64,000 nucleotides of DNA from Nguyenibacter vanlangensis (GCF_038719015.1 NZ_CP152276.1:4233501-4297500); one strand, 5' to 3'; numbered from the stretch's first letter, positions 32,593 to 41,876 are shown. The notes: generated from the letters alone by a model not told the origin. Translations and numbers: made by a program.

Positions 32593-33962
32593 TGCGCTCT
32601 CGCAAATGGGCGGCGCTCGCTGCCCTGCTCGGCACGCTCGGCCTGTCGCCGGCTCTCCTCCCGGCCGCCCACGCCGCCGAATTTCAGGGCACCGAACGCC
32701 AGGGCACCGAACCGGGCGCCGATCCGGCCCTGGTGGCGCAGGGCGAATATGTCGCCCGTGCTTCGGATTGCGTGGCCTGCCATACCGCGCCGGGCGGCAG
32801 GCCGTTCGCCGGCGGCCTGTCCTTCGCCCTGCCGTTCGGCACGATCTATGCCCCGAACATAACCCCCGACCCCGGGAACGGCATAGGCAGCTATACCGAA
32901 GCCGAATTCGCCCGCGCGGTGCGCGAGGGCGTGCGGCGCGACGGCGCGTCGCTTTATCCGGCGATGCCCTTCCCGTCCTATGCCCGCATGACGGATGCGG
33001 ATATCCACGCGCTGTACATCTATTTCATGCATGGCGTGGCGCCGGTGGCCAACCATGTGCGGCCCAACGACGTCATGTGGCCGCTCTCGATGCGCTGGCC
33101 TCTGATCCTCTGGCGCGCCGCCTTCGCGCCGTCGGTCAAGGCCGCCCAGGCGGCCTCGGCACGTCCCTTCGCCGACCCGCAGACGGCGCGCGGCGCCTAC
33201 CTGGTCGAAGGCCCCGGCCATTGCGGCGCCTGCCATTCGCCCCGCGCGATGACGATGCAGGAATCCGCCCTGACCGCCGCGGACGGCACGCGTTTCCTCG
33301 CGGGCGGCGGCGCCGTCGACGGCTGGATTCCCGTCAGCCTGCGCGGGGAAAACCGTACCGGGCTCGGCCGCTGGTCCGAAGAGGACATCGTGGCCTTCCT
33401 CAAGACCGGGCGCATCCTGAACGGCTCGGCCTTCGGCGGCATGACCGACGCGGTGGGACACGGCACCCAGTATCTGACCGACGCCGATCTGCACGCGATC
33501 GCCCATTTCCTCAAGAGCCTGCCTGCCGGCGACACGGCGCAGCGGCCCTGGATCTATGACGCGACACTGGCCGGCGCGCTGCATTCCGGCGATGTGTCGG
33601 TCCAGGGCGCGCGCGTCTATGTCGATCGTTGCGCGGCCTGCCATCGCACGGACGGGCACGGCTATCCCACCGTCTTCCCGCCGCTGGCCGGCAATCCCGT
33701 GGTCATGGACAAGTCGCCGGACTCGCTGATCCATATCGTGCTGACCGGCGATACGGTGCGCGCAACCCGCAACGCGCCCTCCGCCTTCGTCATGCCGGGC
33801 TTCGCGGCGCGCCTGTCCGATCAGAAAATCGCCGATGTCGTCAGCTTCATCCGCAAGGCGTGGGGCAATGACGCGCCTCCGGCGCGCGCCGAGGACGTCG
33901 CGCGAATCCGCAAGGCCCTGGCCGGTAGCGAAGCGGGGGTGGCCAGCCTGCCGCTGAACTGA
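32592..33962 (+). CDS. Triheme cytochrome c subunit of the gluconate-dehydrogenase-type complex
   Basis: A 456-residue periplasmic cytochrome with an N-terminal signal (A-A-L-L-G-T-L-G-L-S-P-A-L-L-P-A-A-H-A). The three heme-c sites are C60-V-A-C-H, C211-G-A-C-H and C347-A-A-C-H. It passes electrons from the flavoprotein to ubiquinone and tethers the complex. There is no obvious C-terminal membrane span, unlike the second operon's cytochrome; anchoring may use the amphipathic W-P-L-I-L-W-R region near 169-175. It is last in the operon. Confidence 0.93.
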   Translation: MRSRKWAALAALLGTLGLSPALLPAAHAAEFQGTERQGTEPGADPALVAQGEYVARASDCVACHTAPGGRPFAGGLSFALPFGTIYAPNITPDPGNGIGSYTEAEFARAVREGVRRDGASLYPAMPFPSYARMTDADIHALYIYFMHGVAPVANHVRPNDVMWPLSMRWPLILWRAAFAPSVKAAQAASARPFADPQTARGAYLVEGPGHCGACHSPRAMTMQESALTAADGTRFLAGGGAVDGWIPVSLRGENRTGLGRWSEEDIVAFLKTGRILNGSAFGGMTDAVGHGTQYLTDADLHAIAHFLKSLPAGDTAQRPWIYDATLAGALHSGDVSVQGARVYVDRCAACHRTDGHGYPTVFPPLAGNPVVMDKSPDSLIHIVLTGDTVRATRNAPSAFVMPGFAARLSDQKIADVVSFIRKAWGNDAPPARAEDVARIRKALAGSEAGVASLPLN

Positions 33963-34064
33963 TCGCCCGGCGCGTGCTCCTTTGCCGGAGGCACGCGCCG
34001 CTCCAGCAGAGGCAATCGGAAATCATCATGAAAAGAAAGAATTTTTCAATATCGTTTCTTTTTC

Positions 34065-34079
34065 GAACCGAATCGGTTC
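34065..34079. promoter_or_regulatory. Candidate operator upstream of the second dehydrogenase operon
   Basis: GAACCGAATCGGTTC is a perfect 6-bp inverted repeat with a 3-bp centre, 61 bp before the ATG at 34141. A TATAGA just downstream (34083-34088) could be a -10 box, so the palindrome would overlap the promoter. The symmetry fits a dimeric repressor. Confidence 0.45.
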
Positions 34080-34140
34080 CGCTATAGAAACGAATGGACG
34101 GCGCGGTGCCCCCCTTCGTCTCTCCAGGAGTGTAGACAGA

Positions 34141-34809
34141 ATGAATGCCCCGACCCGGACAGGCTTCGACCTGGCCGAAACCAGTCCGGCCGTACCCGAT
34201 AGGGCCGACCCGCCGTCCAGCCTGCGCCGCCGCACGCTGATGATGGCATCGGCGGCGGCCGGCGCCTCCGCCCTGGCCGCCGACATGCTGGCGCCGCGCC
34301 CTGCCGCGGCGTGGGCCCTGACGGCCGACGAATCCCGCTTCCTGGCCGTGTCGCAGGCGGTCACCGGGCATGGCGACCTCAATCCCGATATCGCGGCGCG
34401 GCTTTTCGCGGCGATGGTCCGCACCTTCCCCGGCTATGGCGCGCAGGTCGAGGCCCTGGCGCGCATCGCCCGGCCCGGCGGCACGCCCGAGGAAATCCTC
34501 TCCCGTGCCGAAGAGGCCAATCTGCGCCAGGCGATGCTCGGCCTGGTCGCGGCTTGGTATACCGGCTCGGTGCAGGACAAGACCAACGCCCCGATGGTCG
34601 CCTATTACGACGCGCTGATGTACCAGCCCACGCGCGATGCCCTGCCGGTGCCGACCTATTGCTTCGGCAAGCCCGGCTGGTGGACCGAAACGCCGCCGCC
34701 GCTGGGTGTGCCGGCCGTCTCGACCGTCGCGGTGCCGCCCCCCGCGCCGCCGCCGGCGGCCGTGGAGTCCAAGGCGCCCCCGCAATCCGCAATCCTTCCG
34801 ACCAAATAA
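34141..34809 (+). CDS. FAD-sorbitol/fructose dehydrogenase-family small subunit
   Basis: This 222-residue subunit has a twin-arginine-type leader (L-R-R-R-T-L-M-M-A-S-A-A-A-G), so it is probably exported folded with the FAD subunit. The core (F-L-A-V-S-Q-A-V-T-G, D-L-N-P-D-I-A-A-R-L-F-A-A-M, A-A-W-Y-T-G-S-V-Q-D-K) fits the FAD-SLDH small-subunit family of acetic acid bacteria, not the Gluconate_2-dh3 family of the preceding operon. A Pro/Ala-rich tail ends the protein. A short tandem repeat follows before the large subunit. Confidence 0.85.
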   Translation: MNAPTRTGFDLAETSPAVPDRADPPSSLRRRTLMMASAAAGASALAADMLAPRPAAAWALTADESRFLAVSQAVTGHGDLNPDIAARLFAAMVRTFPGYGAQVEALARIARPGGTPEEILSRAEEANLRQAMLGLVAAWYTGSVQDKTNAPMVAYYDALMYQPTRDALPVPTYCFGKPGWWTETPPPLGVPAVSTVAVPPPAPPPAAVESKAPPQSAILPTK

Positions 34810-34824
34810 GCGGCCTTCGAATAC

Positions 34825-34857
34825 GGCCCCCCAATAGACGGCCCCAATAGACGGCCA
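34825..34857. repeat. 13-15 bp tandem repeat in the dehydrogenase operon spacer
   Basis: GGCCCCCCAATAGAC and GGCCCCAATAGAC lie in tandem, with a partial third unit. They end just before the AAGGAG ribosome site of the large subunit, so copy number could change the spacing between the two genes. Confidence 0.75.
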
Positions 34858-34870
34858 AGGAGCATAAGCC

Positions 34871-36529
34871 GTGGTGCAACCTGTCTTTTCCAGCTCCGGT
34901 GACGTGACCGCCGACGTGGTGGTGGTCGGTTCCGGCGTCGTCGGCGCATTGATCGCCCACCAGATGGCCGCCGCCGGCCGTTCCGTGGTGGTGCTCGAAG
35001 CCGGACTGCGCCTGAAACGGTCGGACATCGTCGAAAACTGGCGGAACATGTCGTTCCATAACCGGGTCAATTCCGATTTCCAGGGCTTGTATCCGCAGGC
35101 GCCGCTCGCCCCGGCGCCGCTCTATTTTCCCGCCAATGATTATGTCGGCCTGTTCGGCCCGGACGGCTCGGCGTTCAGGCAGGGCTATCTGCGCACGGTC
35201 GGCGGCACGACGTGGCATTGGGCAGCGTCCTGCTGGCGGCATTTGCCCATCGATTTCCGCATGAAATCGACCTATGGCGTCGGTCGCGACTGGGCGATTT
35301 CGTACGAGGACCTGGAACCCTATTACTGTCGCGCCGAAGAGGCGATGGGTGTCTCCGGCCCGCACGATCCCGACCTGCAATCGCCCAGCCAGCGCAGCCG
35401 CCCCTATCCGCGTGACATGATCCCCTTCGGCTATGGCGACCGCCGGGTGGCCGAACTGGTCAACCCGCACGGCTTCAAGCTGGTGCCGATCCCGCAGGGG
35501 CGCAGCGTCCAGCCCTTCGGCGACCGTCCCTCATGCTGCGGCAACAACAACTGCCAGCCGATCTGCCCGATCGGCGCGATGTATAACGGCATCCAGCACG
35601 TGCAGAAGGCCGAGGACGCGGGCGCGGTGGTGCTGGATCAGGCGGTGGCCTATCGCATCGACACCGACGAGACCAACCGTGTGACGGCGATCCACTGGTA
35701 TGACGCGCAGCGCCGCTCGCACAAGGCCAGCGGCCGTACCTTCGTGCTGGCCTGCAACGGGATCGAAACGCCGCGCCTGCTGCTGCTGGCGGCGAACGAA
35801 CGCAATCCGGCGGGCATCGCCAATTCGTCCGACCAGGTCGGGCGCAACATGATGGACCATTCGGGCGTGCATGCGACCTTCCTGGCCAGCGAACCGCTCT
35901 GGTTCGGCCGGGGCCCGGCGCAGAGCAGTTGCATCGTCGGCCCGCGCGACGGCGGCTTCCGCAGCACCTATTCCGCCAACAAGATGATCCTGAACAATAT
36001 CAGCCGCGTCGGGCCCGCGACCGAACAGGCGCTGGCGCTGGGCCTGGTCGGGCAGGCGCTGGATGACGAAATCCGGCGCCGCGCGGCCTGCGGCGTGGAC
36101 CTGTCGGTCAGCCTGGAGCCGCTGCCCGATCCCGGCAACCGGCTGACGCTCAGCAAGACGCGGCGCGACCCGCTGGGCCTGCCCTGTCCCGACATCCATT
36201 ACGATGTCGGCGAGTATGTCCGCAAAGGCGCCGTCGCGGCGGCGGAGCAGATCCGCCAGGTGGCCGGCCTGCTGGGCGGTACCGAATTGCGCATCACCAC
36301 ATCGTTCAACGCCAACAATCACATCATGGGCGGCGTGATCATGGGCAACGACCCCAAGGATTCCGTGGTGGATGGCGATTGCCGTGCCCACGACCATCCG
36401 AATCTGTGGCTGCCCGGCGGCGGCGCCATGGCCTCGGCCAGCGTGGTCAACACCACGCTCAGCATGGCGGCGCTGGGGCTGAAGGCCGCCGATTCCATCC
36501 AGGCCGATTTCCAGGGGGGCCGGGCATGA
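34871..36529 (+). CDS. GMC flavoprotein, large subunit of FAD-sorbitol/fructose-type dehydrogenase
   Basis: A 552-residue FAD subunit. GTG 34871 is chosen because AAGGAG lies nine bases upstream and the FAD motif V-V-G-S-G-V-V-G follows at 18-25. The iron-sulfur cysteines are C222, C223, C228 and C232 in C-C-G-N-N-N-C-Q-P-I-C-P-I-G. This spacing, typical of fructose, gluconate and sorbitol dehydrogenases, differs from the CxxCxxC pattern of the upstream operon. The C-terminal region shows N-N-H-I-M-G-G and V-N-T-T-L-S-M-A-A-L. It overlaps the cytochrome gene by 4 bp. Substrate is probably a polyol or sugar. Confidence 0.93.
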   Translation: MVQPVFSSSGDVTADVVVVGSGVVGALIAHQMAAAGRSVVVLEAGLRLKRSDIVENWRNMSFHNRVNSDFQGLYPQAPLAPAPLYFPANDYVGLFGPDGSAFRQGYLRTVGGTTWHWAASCWRHLPIDFRMKSTYGVGRDWAISYEDLEPYYCRAEEAMGVSGPHDPDLQSPSQRSRPYPRDMIPFGYGDRRVAELVNPHGFKLVPIPQGRSVQPFGDRPSCCGNNNCQPICPIGAMYNGIQHVQKAEDAGAVVLDQAVAYRIDTDETNRVTAIHWYDAQRRSHKASGRTFVLACNGIETPRLLLLAANERNPAGIANSSDQVGRNMMDHSGVHATFLASEPLWFGRGPAQSSCIVGPRDGGFRSTYSANKMILNNISRVGPATEQALALGLVGQALDDEIRRRAACGVDLSVSLEPLPDPGNRLTLSKTRRDPLGLPCPDIHYDVGEYVRKGAVAAAEQIRQVAGLLGGTELRITTSFNANNHIMGGVIMGNDPKDSVVDGDCRAHDHPNLWLPGGGAMASASVVNTTLSMAALGLKAADSIQADFQGGRA

Positions 36530-37956
36530 TCCGCAGGATTGCCCGAATCGCCGTCGGCGCTGCCGTCACCGGTGCCGCCGCCGTCGCCCTCTGGACCGGC
36601 CCCGCCGCCGCCCAGGACGGCGGAGCCGACGCCGCGCTGGTCGCGCGTGGGCGCTATCTGGCCGTCGCGGCCGATTGCGCCGCCTGCCACACTGCGCCGC
36701 ATGGCGGCAAGCCGTTCGCCGGCGGCTATGGCATCGCCTCGCCGCTGGGCAGCATCTATTCCTCGAACATCACGCCGTCCAAGGTCGCGGGCATCGGCAA
36801 TTATTCCGAATCCCAGTTCGCGGCCGCGGTGCGCGACGGAATTCGCGGCGACGGGGCGCATCTCTACCCCGCGATGCCCTATACGTCTTATGCCCGGCTG
36901 ACGGACGCGGACATCCATGCGCTCTACGCCTATTTCACGCAGGCGGTGCGGCCGGTGGACACCGCGCCGCCGGCAACCAGGCTGCCGTTCCCGTTCAATA
37001 TCCGCGCCTCCATGATGGTCTGGAACGCGCTCTTCCTGGACGGCACGCGCTTCACGCCCGATCCGGCCAGATCCGCCCAGGTCAATCGGGGCGCCTACCT
37101 GGCCATCGCGCTGGGCCATTGCGACACCTGCCACACGCCGCGCAACGCCATGATGGCGGAAATCGGCGGCAAACAGCTCGGCGGCGCCACGCTCGGCACA
37201 TGGATCGCGCCGAATATCACCCCCGATCCCGTCAGCGGCATCGGCGACTGGAGCAGCGACGACCTGTTCCGCTACCTCAAGACCGGCGACGTCCCCGGCA
37301 AGGCCCAGGCCGCCGGCCCGATGGCCGAGGCGATCGAACATAGTTTCCAATATCTCAGCGACGATGATTTGCGGGCGATCGTCGCCTATGTCCGCCAGGT
37401 GCCCGCCCTCCGGAACGCCGCCGAAACCCGGCCGCGCGACGCCTATGGCGCGATCTCGAACGGCGAGGCCCTCCAGCGCGGCGTCGCCCCGGCGTCGCTG
37501 AGCAATGGCGCGCGGATCTTCACTGGCGATTGCGCGGCCTGTCACCGCCCCACCGGCACGGGCAGCCAGGACGGGTACTATCCGCAATTGTTCCATAATT
37601 CCGCAACGGGCGCCGCGACCCCCGACAATCTGGTCGCCGCCATCCTCCAGGGCGTCGACCGTACGGTGGGCGGCCAGCATGTCTTCATGCCGGGCTTCGC
37701 GCACGGGTCCTATGTCGACGAACTGTCCGACCAGGACGTCGCCGACGTCGGCAATTACGTGCTGTCGCAGTTCGGCAACCAGGCGGTCCACATCACGGCC
37801 TCCGACGTGGCCACCCTTCGCGCGGGCGGCCCCAGGCCGTTGCTGGCACGGGTGGGCGGCTATATCGTGCCCGCGATCGTGGCCCTGGCGGTCATTATTT
37901 TGACCGTCATCATCATCATGGTCCGGGCCGGCCGGCGCATCCGCCGCCCGGCCTGA
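36526..37956 (+). CDS. Triheme cytochrome c subunit with C-terminal membrane anchor
   Basis: A 476-residue periplasmic cytochrome with an N-terminal signal, heme-c sites at C51-A-A-C-H, C199-D-T-C-H and C336-A-A-C-H, and one strongly hydrophobic C-terminal helix (about 446-468) followed by basic residues. The helix anchors the complex on the periplasmic face and the hemes carry electrons to ubiquinone. It starts inside the flavoprotein stop (ATGA), giving tight coupling within the small-large-cytochrome operon. Confidence 0.93.
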   Translation: MIRRIARIAVGAAVTGAAAVALWTGPAAAQDGGADAALVARGRYLAVAADCAACHTAPHGGKPFAGGYGIASPLGSIYSSNITPSKVAGIGNYSESQFAAAVRDGIRGDGAHLYPAMPYTSYARLTDADIHALYAYFTQAVRPVDTAPPATRLPFPFNIRASMMVWNALFLDGTRFTPDPARSAQVNRGAYLAIALGHCDTCHTPRNAMMAEIGGKQLGGATLGTWIAPNITPDPVSGIGDWSSDDLFRYLKTGDVPGKAQAAGPMAEAIEHSFQYLSDDDLRAIVAYVRQVPALRNAAETRPRDAYGAISNGEALQRGVAPASLSNGARIFTGDCAACHRPTGTGSQDGYYPQLFHNSATGAATPDNLVAAILQGVDRTVGGQHVFMPGFAHGSYVDELSDQDVADVGNYVLSQFGNQAVHITASDVATLRAGGPRPLLARVGGYIVPAIVALAVIILTVIIIMVRAGRRIRRPA

Positions 37957-37989
37957 CGGGCGCGCGGCGACAGGAACGGGGGAGGCAGC

Positions 37990-39177
37990 GTGAAACGCCG
38001 ATCCATTTTAGGAGGTGCCATTCCCCTGGCCCTGGCGGCGGCCGGGCGTGCCGCCCGCGCCGCGCCGCCGGCCGGCCTGGCCACCAATACCGATCACGGA
38101 TTCAATTCCGCCGGCACGTTCGACATCGTGGCCCGGTTCGCCGATCCCGGCCCGTCCGGCATCGCGATCACCCCCGATGGCCGGATGTTCGTCGGCTTTC
38201 CCCGCCACGCGGTCGACCACAAGGGCGCGACCCTGGCCGAACTGAGGGATGGCGGGCTGGTGCCCTATCCCAGCGTCGCGCTCAGCCTGCCGTCCGACCG
38301 CGCGCCGGCCGACCGGCTGGTCTCGGTCCATGGCATGACGACCGACACGCGCGGCCGCCTGTGGATGATCGATGACGGCAAGCTGGCCGGCCAGCCCCTG
38401 CGCCCCGGCGCCGCGAAGATCGTGGGGATCGATCCCGCCACCGACCGCGTCATCGCCAGCATCGTCCTGACGCCGCCGACCCTACTGCCCGACAGCCATA
38501 TGAACGACCTGCGCGTCGACCTGACCCATGGCGCACAGGGCACGGCCTATGTCACCGACTCGTCCTTCGGCACGCATCCGGCACTGGTGGTGGTCGATAT
38601 CGCCACCGGCCGCCAGCGCCGCGTCCTGGCCCACCACCCATCGACACAGACCGAACCCCGCTTCATGGCCGTGGTCGAAGGCCGTCCCCTGGTCTTCAAC
38701 CCCAGCCACCAGACCTTCGTCTCGGGCGGGGTCGACGGCATCACCCTCAGTCCCGACAGCGCGACCTTATATTATTGTCCGCTGACCAGCCGGCGGCTTT
38801 ACAGCCTGCCCACGGCGCTGCTGTCCGATTTCGCGCGCGGCGACGCCGAACTCGCCGCCGCCGTGACCGACCTGGGGGAAAAGGGCGTGGCCGACGGGCT
38901 GGCGACCGATCCCCAAGGGCGTATCTACACCACCAATTTCGAACATGATGCGATTTTCCGCCGCAATCTCGACGGCAGTTTCGACACGATCCTGCGCGAT
39001 CCGCGCGTGCTCTCGCCGGACGGGATCTGCGTTCATGACGGCCATGTCTATTGCACGCTGGGCCAGTGGAACCGTCTGGCCGGCTTCAATGGCGGGCACG
39101 ATCTGCGCGTGCCGCCCTATCTGCTGATCCGCTGCCCCACCGACCCGCCGGCCCCGCTCTCCAGCCTGCCGGCCTGA
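37990..39177 (+). CDS. Periplasmic MRJP/yellow-fold protein (beta-propeller, lactonase-like)
   Basis: A 395-residue exported protein. GTG 37990 follows GGGGGAGGC and opens a leader with twin arginines (M-K-R-R-S-I-L-G-G-A-I-P-L-A-L-A-A-A-G). The mature part carries major-royal-jelly/yellow features: P-S-G-I-A-I-T-P-D-G-R-M-F-V-G, L-W-M-I-D-D-G, M-N-D-L-R-V-D, G-T-A-Y-V-T-D-S-S and G-V-A-D-G-L-A-T-D. The fold is related to gluconolactonases. It starts 33 bp after the dehydrogenase cytochrome, so it may hydrolyse or bind the lactone product. That role is inference. Confidence 0.85.
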   Translation: MKRRSILGGAIPLALAAAGRAARAAPPAGLATNTDHGFNSAGTFDIVARFADPGPSGIAITPDGRMFVGFPRHAVDHKGATLAELRDGGLVPYPSVALSLPSDRAPADRLVSVHGMTTDTRGRLWMIDDGKLAGQPLRPGAAKIVGIDPATDRVIASIVLTPPTLLPDSHMNDLRVDLTHGAQGTAYVTDSSFGTHPALVVVDIATGRQRRVLAHHPSTQTEPRFMAVVEGRPLVFNPSHQTFVSGGVDGITLSPDSATLYYCPLTSRRLYSLPTALLSDFARGDAELAAAVTDLGEKGVADGLATDPQGRIYTTNFEHDAIFRRNLDGSFDTILRDPRVLSPDGICVHDGHVYCTLGQWNRLAGFNGGHDLRVPPYLLIRCPTDPPAPLSSLPA

Positions 39178-39191
39178 TTTCCGCCCGGTTC

Positions 39192-39245
39192 TTTTTCCCG
39201 GGTTTTTCCCAGGGGTTTTTGCCAAGGGGTTTTCTCTCCGGGGGA
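39192..39245. repeat. 11-14 bp degenerate tandem repeat
   Basis: Units of the form TTTTTCCCAGGGG are repeated about four times between the MRJP-fold gene and pyrD. No terminator stem is clear, but the T runs might contribute to transcription ending. Confidence 0.7.
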
Positions 39246-39266
39246 TGTACGGCAGAAAATCCGATC

Positions 39267-40337
39267 ATGATGGATCTCGTGTCGAACATGCTCATGCCGC
39301 TGGTGCGTCGCCTGGACCCCGAGGACGCGCACGCTCTCGCCCTGAACGCGCTGATGCTGGGCTTCGGCGGCGGCGGCTTCTCGGGCCGGGACGACCCGGC
39401 CCTCTCCGTGCGGACCATGGGGCTGCGCTTTCCCAATCCGATCGGCATCGCCGCCGGGTTCGACAAGAACGCGCAGGTGCTGCGCCCGCTGGCCCGGATC
39501 GGTTTCGGCTTCGTCGAGGCCGGCACCGTGACGCCCCGGCCGCAGCCGGGCAATCCCCGCCCGCGCCTGTTCCGCCTGGCCGAAGACCGGGCGATCATCA
39601 ACCGGATGGGCTTCAACAACCAAGGCATCGACCGTTTCGCGGTGCGCCTCGCGCGCCTGCAGCGCGTCTCGTCCTCGGGCCGGCCCGTCATCCGGGTGCC
39701 GGTCGGCGCCAATCTGGGCATCAACAAGACCGGCGCGGATCCCGAGCAAGACTATCCCCGCCTGGTCGGCCGGGTGAAGCATTATGCCGACTACATCGTG
39801 CTCAACCTGTCCTCGCCCAACACGCCCGGCCTGCGCGACCTGCAGCAGACGTCGCGCCTGGCCGGCCTGCTCCAGGCGATCGGCGCGGCGCATCCCGACC
39901 GCCCGCCGTTGCTGGTCAAGCTGTCCCCGGACCTCGCCCGCGACGATATCGGTCCGATCGTGGAAACGGCGATCGCGGGCGGCGTCCAGGGGCTGATCGT
40001 CAGCAACACCACCATCTCGCGCCCCGGCGGGCTCGCCAGCGCCCATGCCGGCGAGGCCGGCGGCCTGTCGGGCCGGCCGCTGCGTCCGCTGGCCGATGAA
40101 ATTTTCCGGCAGGTCGCCCAGATCGCGGCGGGGCGCCTGGCGCTGGTCGCGTGCGGCGGCATCGAAACGGGCGCCGACATTCTCGACCGCGTCCGTGCGG
40201 GGGCCGATTTGGTGCAGCTCTACAGCGCCTTCGCCTATGACGGCCCCGGCATCGTACCCCGGCTGAAGCGCGAATTGCTGCGCGCACTGCATGCCGAAGG
40301 ATTCGAAACCCTTGCCGACGCGAAAGGTATGGCATGA
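39267..40337 (+). CDS. pyrD: Dihydroorotate dehydrogenase, quinone-dependent class 2
   Basis: A 356-residue membrane-associated flavoenzyme oxidising dihydroorotate to orotate in pyrimidine synthesis. The N-terminal amphipathic helices (to about residue 40) that define class 2 are present, followed by G-I-A-A-G-F-D-K-N, N-R-M-G-F-N-N-Q-G, N-L-S-S-P-N-T-P-G with the catalytic serine, and V-K-L-S-P-D. FMN-binding V-A-C-G-G-I is near the C-terminus. ATG 39267 is the family-consistent start. It overlaps the next gene by 4 bp. Confidence 0.96.
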   Translation: MMDLVSNMLMPLVRRLDPEDAHALALNALMLGFGGGGFSGRDDPALSVRTMGLRFPNPIGIAAGFDKNAQVLRPLARIGFGFVEAGTVTPRPQPGNPRPRLFRLAEDRAIINRMGFNNQGIDRFAVRLARLQRVSSSGRPVIRVPVGANLGINKTGADPEQDYPRLVGRVKHYADYIVLNLSSPNTPGLRDLQQTSRLAGLLQAIGAAHPDRPPLLVKLSPDLARDDIGPIVETAIAGGVQGLIVSNTTISRPGGLASAHAGEAGGLSGRPLRPLADEIFRQVAQIAAGRLALVACGGIETGADILDRVRAGADLVQLYSAFAYDGPGIVPRLKRELLRALHAEGFETLADAKGMA

Positions 40338-41206
40338 TGCTGGGTCTGGAGAGTTTCGCCCCACTGGCGACGCGTTATGACGGGTTCATCGTCGATCTCT
40401 GGGGCGTCGTTCATGACGGCATTCGCCCCTATCCCGGCGCCAGGGACTGCCTGGCGCGCCTGCGCGACCAGGGGGGACGGGTCGTGCTGCTCTCCAACGC
40501 CCCGCGCCGGGTCGACGTGGTCCGCGACCAGTTGGCCCGGATGGGCGTGACCCCGGACCTGTATCACGGCATCATGACCAGCGGCGAATATACCAGAAGC
40601 CTGATGGCCGCCTGGACCGATCCCTGGTTCGCCGGACTGGGCCGCCGCATGCTGCATCTGGGCGCGCCCAAGGATCATAACCTGTTCGAAGGGCTGGACC
40701 TGGTCCAGGTCGACGATCCCGAGGACGCCGATTTCATCCTGAATACCGGCCCCGACCAGGATCGGGGCGAGGGCGCGCATGAACCCTATCTGCCCCTGCT
40801 GGCCCGTTGTGCCGCGCGCAAGCTGAAGATGATCTGCGCCAATCCGGACATGGAGGTCATGCGCGGCGGGCAGCGCCTGATCTGCGCCGGCCTGCTGGCC
40901 AGCCTGTACGCGCAGCAGGACTGCCCGGTCCGCTGGATCGGCAAGCCTTACCCCGAGGTCTATGGGCCGGTGATGGACATGCTGGACATGCCGCGCGCGC
41001 GGGTGCTGGCGGTCGGCGACGCGCTGGCCACCGACATGCGCGGCGCGCGCCAGGCCGGCATCGATGGCTGCTGGGTCCTGGGCGGTATCCACCAGGAAAT
41101 GATCGGCAACGACCTGGCCCTCGCCAGGGCCGAGGCCGCAGCCGCCGGCCTCTCCCCCGTCGCAACGGTCCCCTCCTTCCGCTGGGAGGCCGGGAACGGC
41201 GCCTGA
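40334..41206 (+). CDS. HAD-IIA family hydrolase (TIGR01459-like)
   Basis: A 290-residue phosphatase of the NagD-like branch. HAD motif I is degenerate: D-L-W-G-V-V-H-D-G instead of D-x-D. Motif II is L-L-S-N-A-P-R-R, and motif III/IV are G-K-P-Y-P-E and V-G-D-A-L-A-T-D-M-R-G-A. The substrate is unknown. Translation is coupled to pyrD through an ATGA overlap. The tandem 165-bp repeat begins 10 bp after its stop. Confidence 0.85.
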   Translation: MMLGLESFAPLATRYDGFIVDLWGVVHDGIRPYPGARDCLARLRDQGGRVVLLSNAPRRVDVVRDQLARMGVTPDLYHGIMTSGEYTRSLMAAWTDPWFAGLGRRMLHLGAPKDHNLFEGLDLVQVDDPEDADFILNTGPDQDRGEGAHEPYLPLLARCAARKLKMICANPDMEVMRGGQRLICAGLLASLYAQQDCPVRWIGKPYPEVYGPVMDMLDMPRARVLAVGDALATDMRGARQAGIDGCWVLGGIHQEMIGNDLALARAEAAAAGLSPVATVPSFRWEAGNGA

Positions 41207-41215
41207 AGCACTCGG

Positions 41216-41876
41216 CAAAACCGCGCAGAACGTGCCGCCAGGGTTTTACCCGGCTTTTCCTCTCAGAGACTGTGCGGCAACGCGGGCTGGCGAGCGAGAG
41301 CGGAACGCAGTGGAGCGCCCGGCGTGGGTTTGCGAGCACCGGAGCGGAGCAGCCTTGTGGGCCGTGGGCGCTGGAGCGCAGCAAAACCGCGCAGAACGTG
41401 CCGCCAGGGTTTACCCGGCTTTTCCTCTCAGAGACTGTGCGGAAACGCGGGCTGGCGCGCGAGAGCGGAACGCAGCGGAGCGCCCGGCGTGTGTTTCCGA
41501 GCATCGGAGCGGAGCGGCCTTGTGGGCCGTGGGCACTGGAGCGCAGCAAAACCGCGCAGAACGTGTCGCCAGGGTTTACCCGGCTTTTCCTCTCAGAGAC
41601 TGTGCGGAAACGCGGGCTGGCGAGCGAGAGCGGAACGCAGTGGAGCGCCCGGCGTGTGTTTCCGAGCATCGGAGCGGAGCGGCCTTGTGGGCCGTGGGCA
41701 CTGGAGCGCAGCAAAACCGCGCAGAACGTGCCGCCAGGGTTTTACCCGGCTTTTCCTCTCGGAGACTGTGCGGAAACGCGGGCTGGCGAGCGAGAGCGGA
41801 ACGCAGTGGAGCGCCCGGCGTGTGTTTCCGAGCATCGGAGCGGAGCGGCCTTGTGGGCCGTGAGCACCGAAGCGCA
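41216..41876. repeat. 165-bp tandem repeat, four copies
   Basis: Copies start at 41216, 41382, 41547 and 41712, each opening with CAAAACCGCGCAGAACGTG and differing at a few positions. The unit is 165 bp (166 in the first), a multiple of three, so frames stay open through the array on both strands. It fills the space between two converging genes. The segment 41900-41930 repeats an internal part of the unit in inverted orientation. No unique spacers are present, so it is not a CRISPR array. Confidence 0.95.

Noticed and set aside
41216..41876. CRISPR array
   Set aside because: Units are 165 bp without unique spacers, and no cas gene is present.
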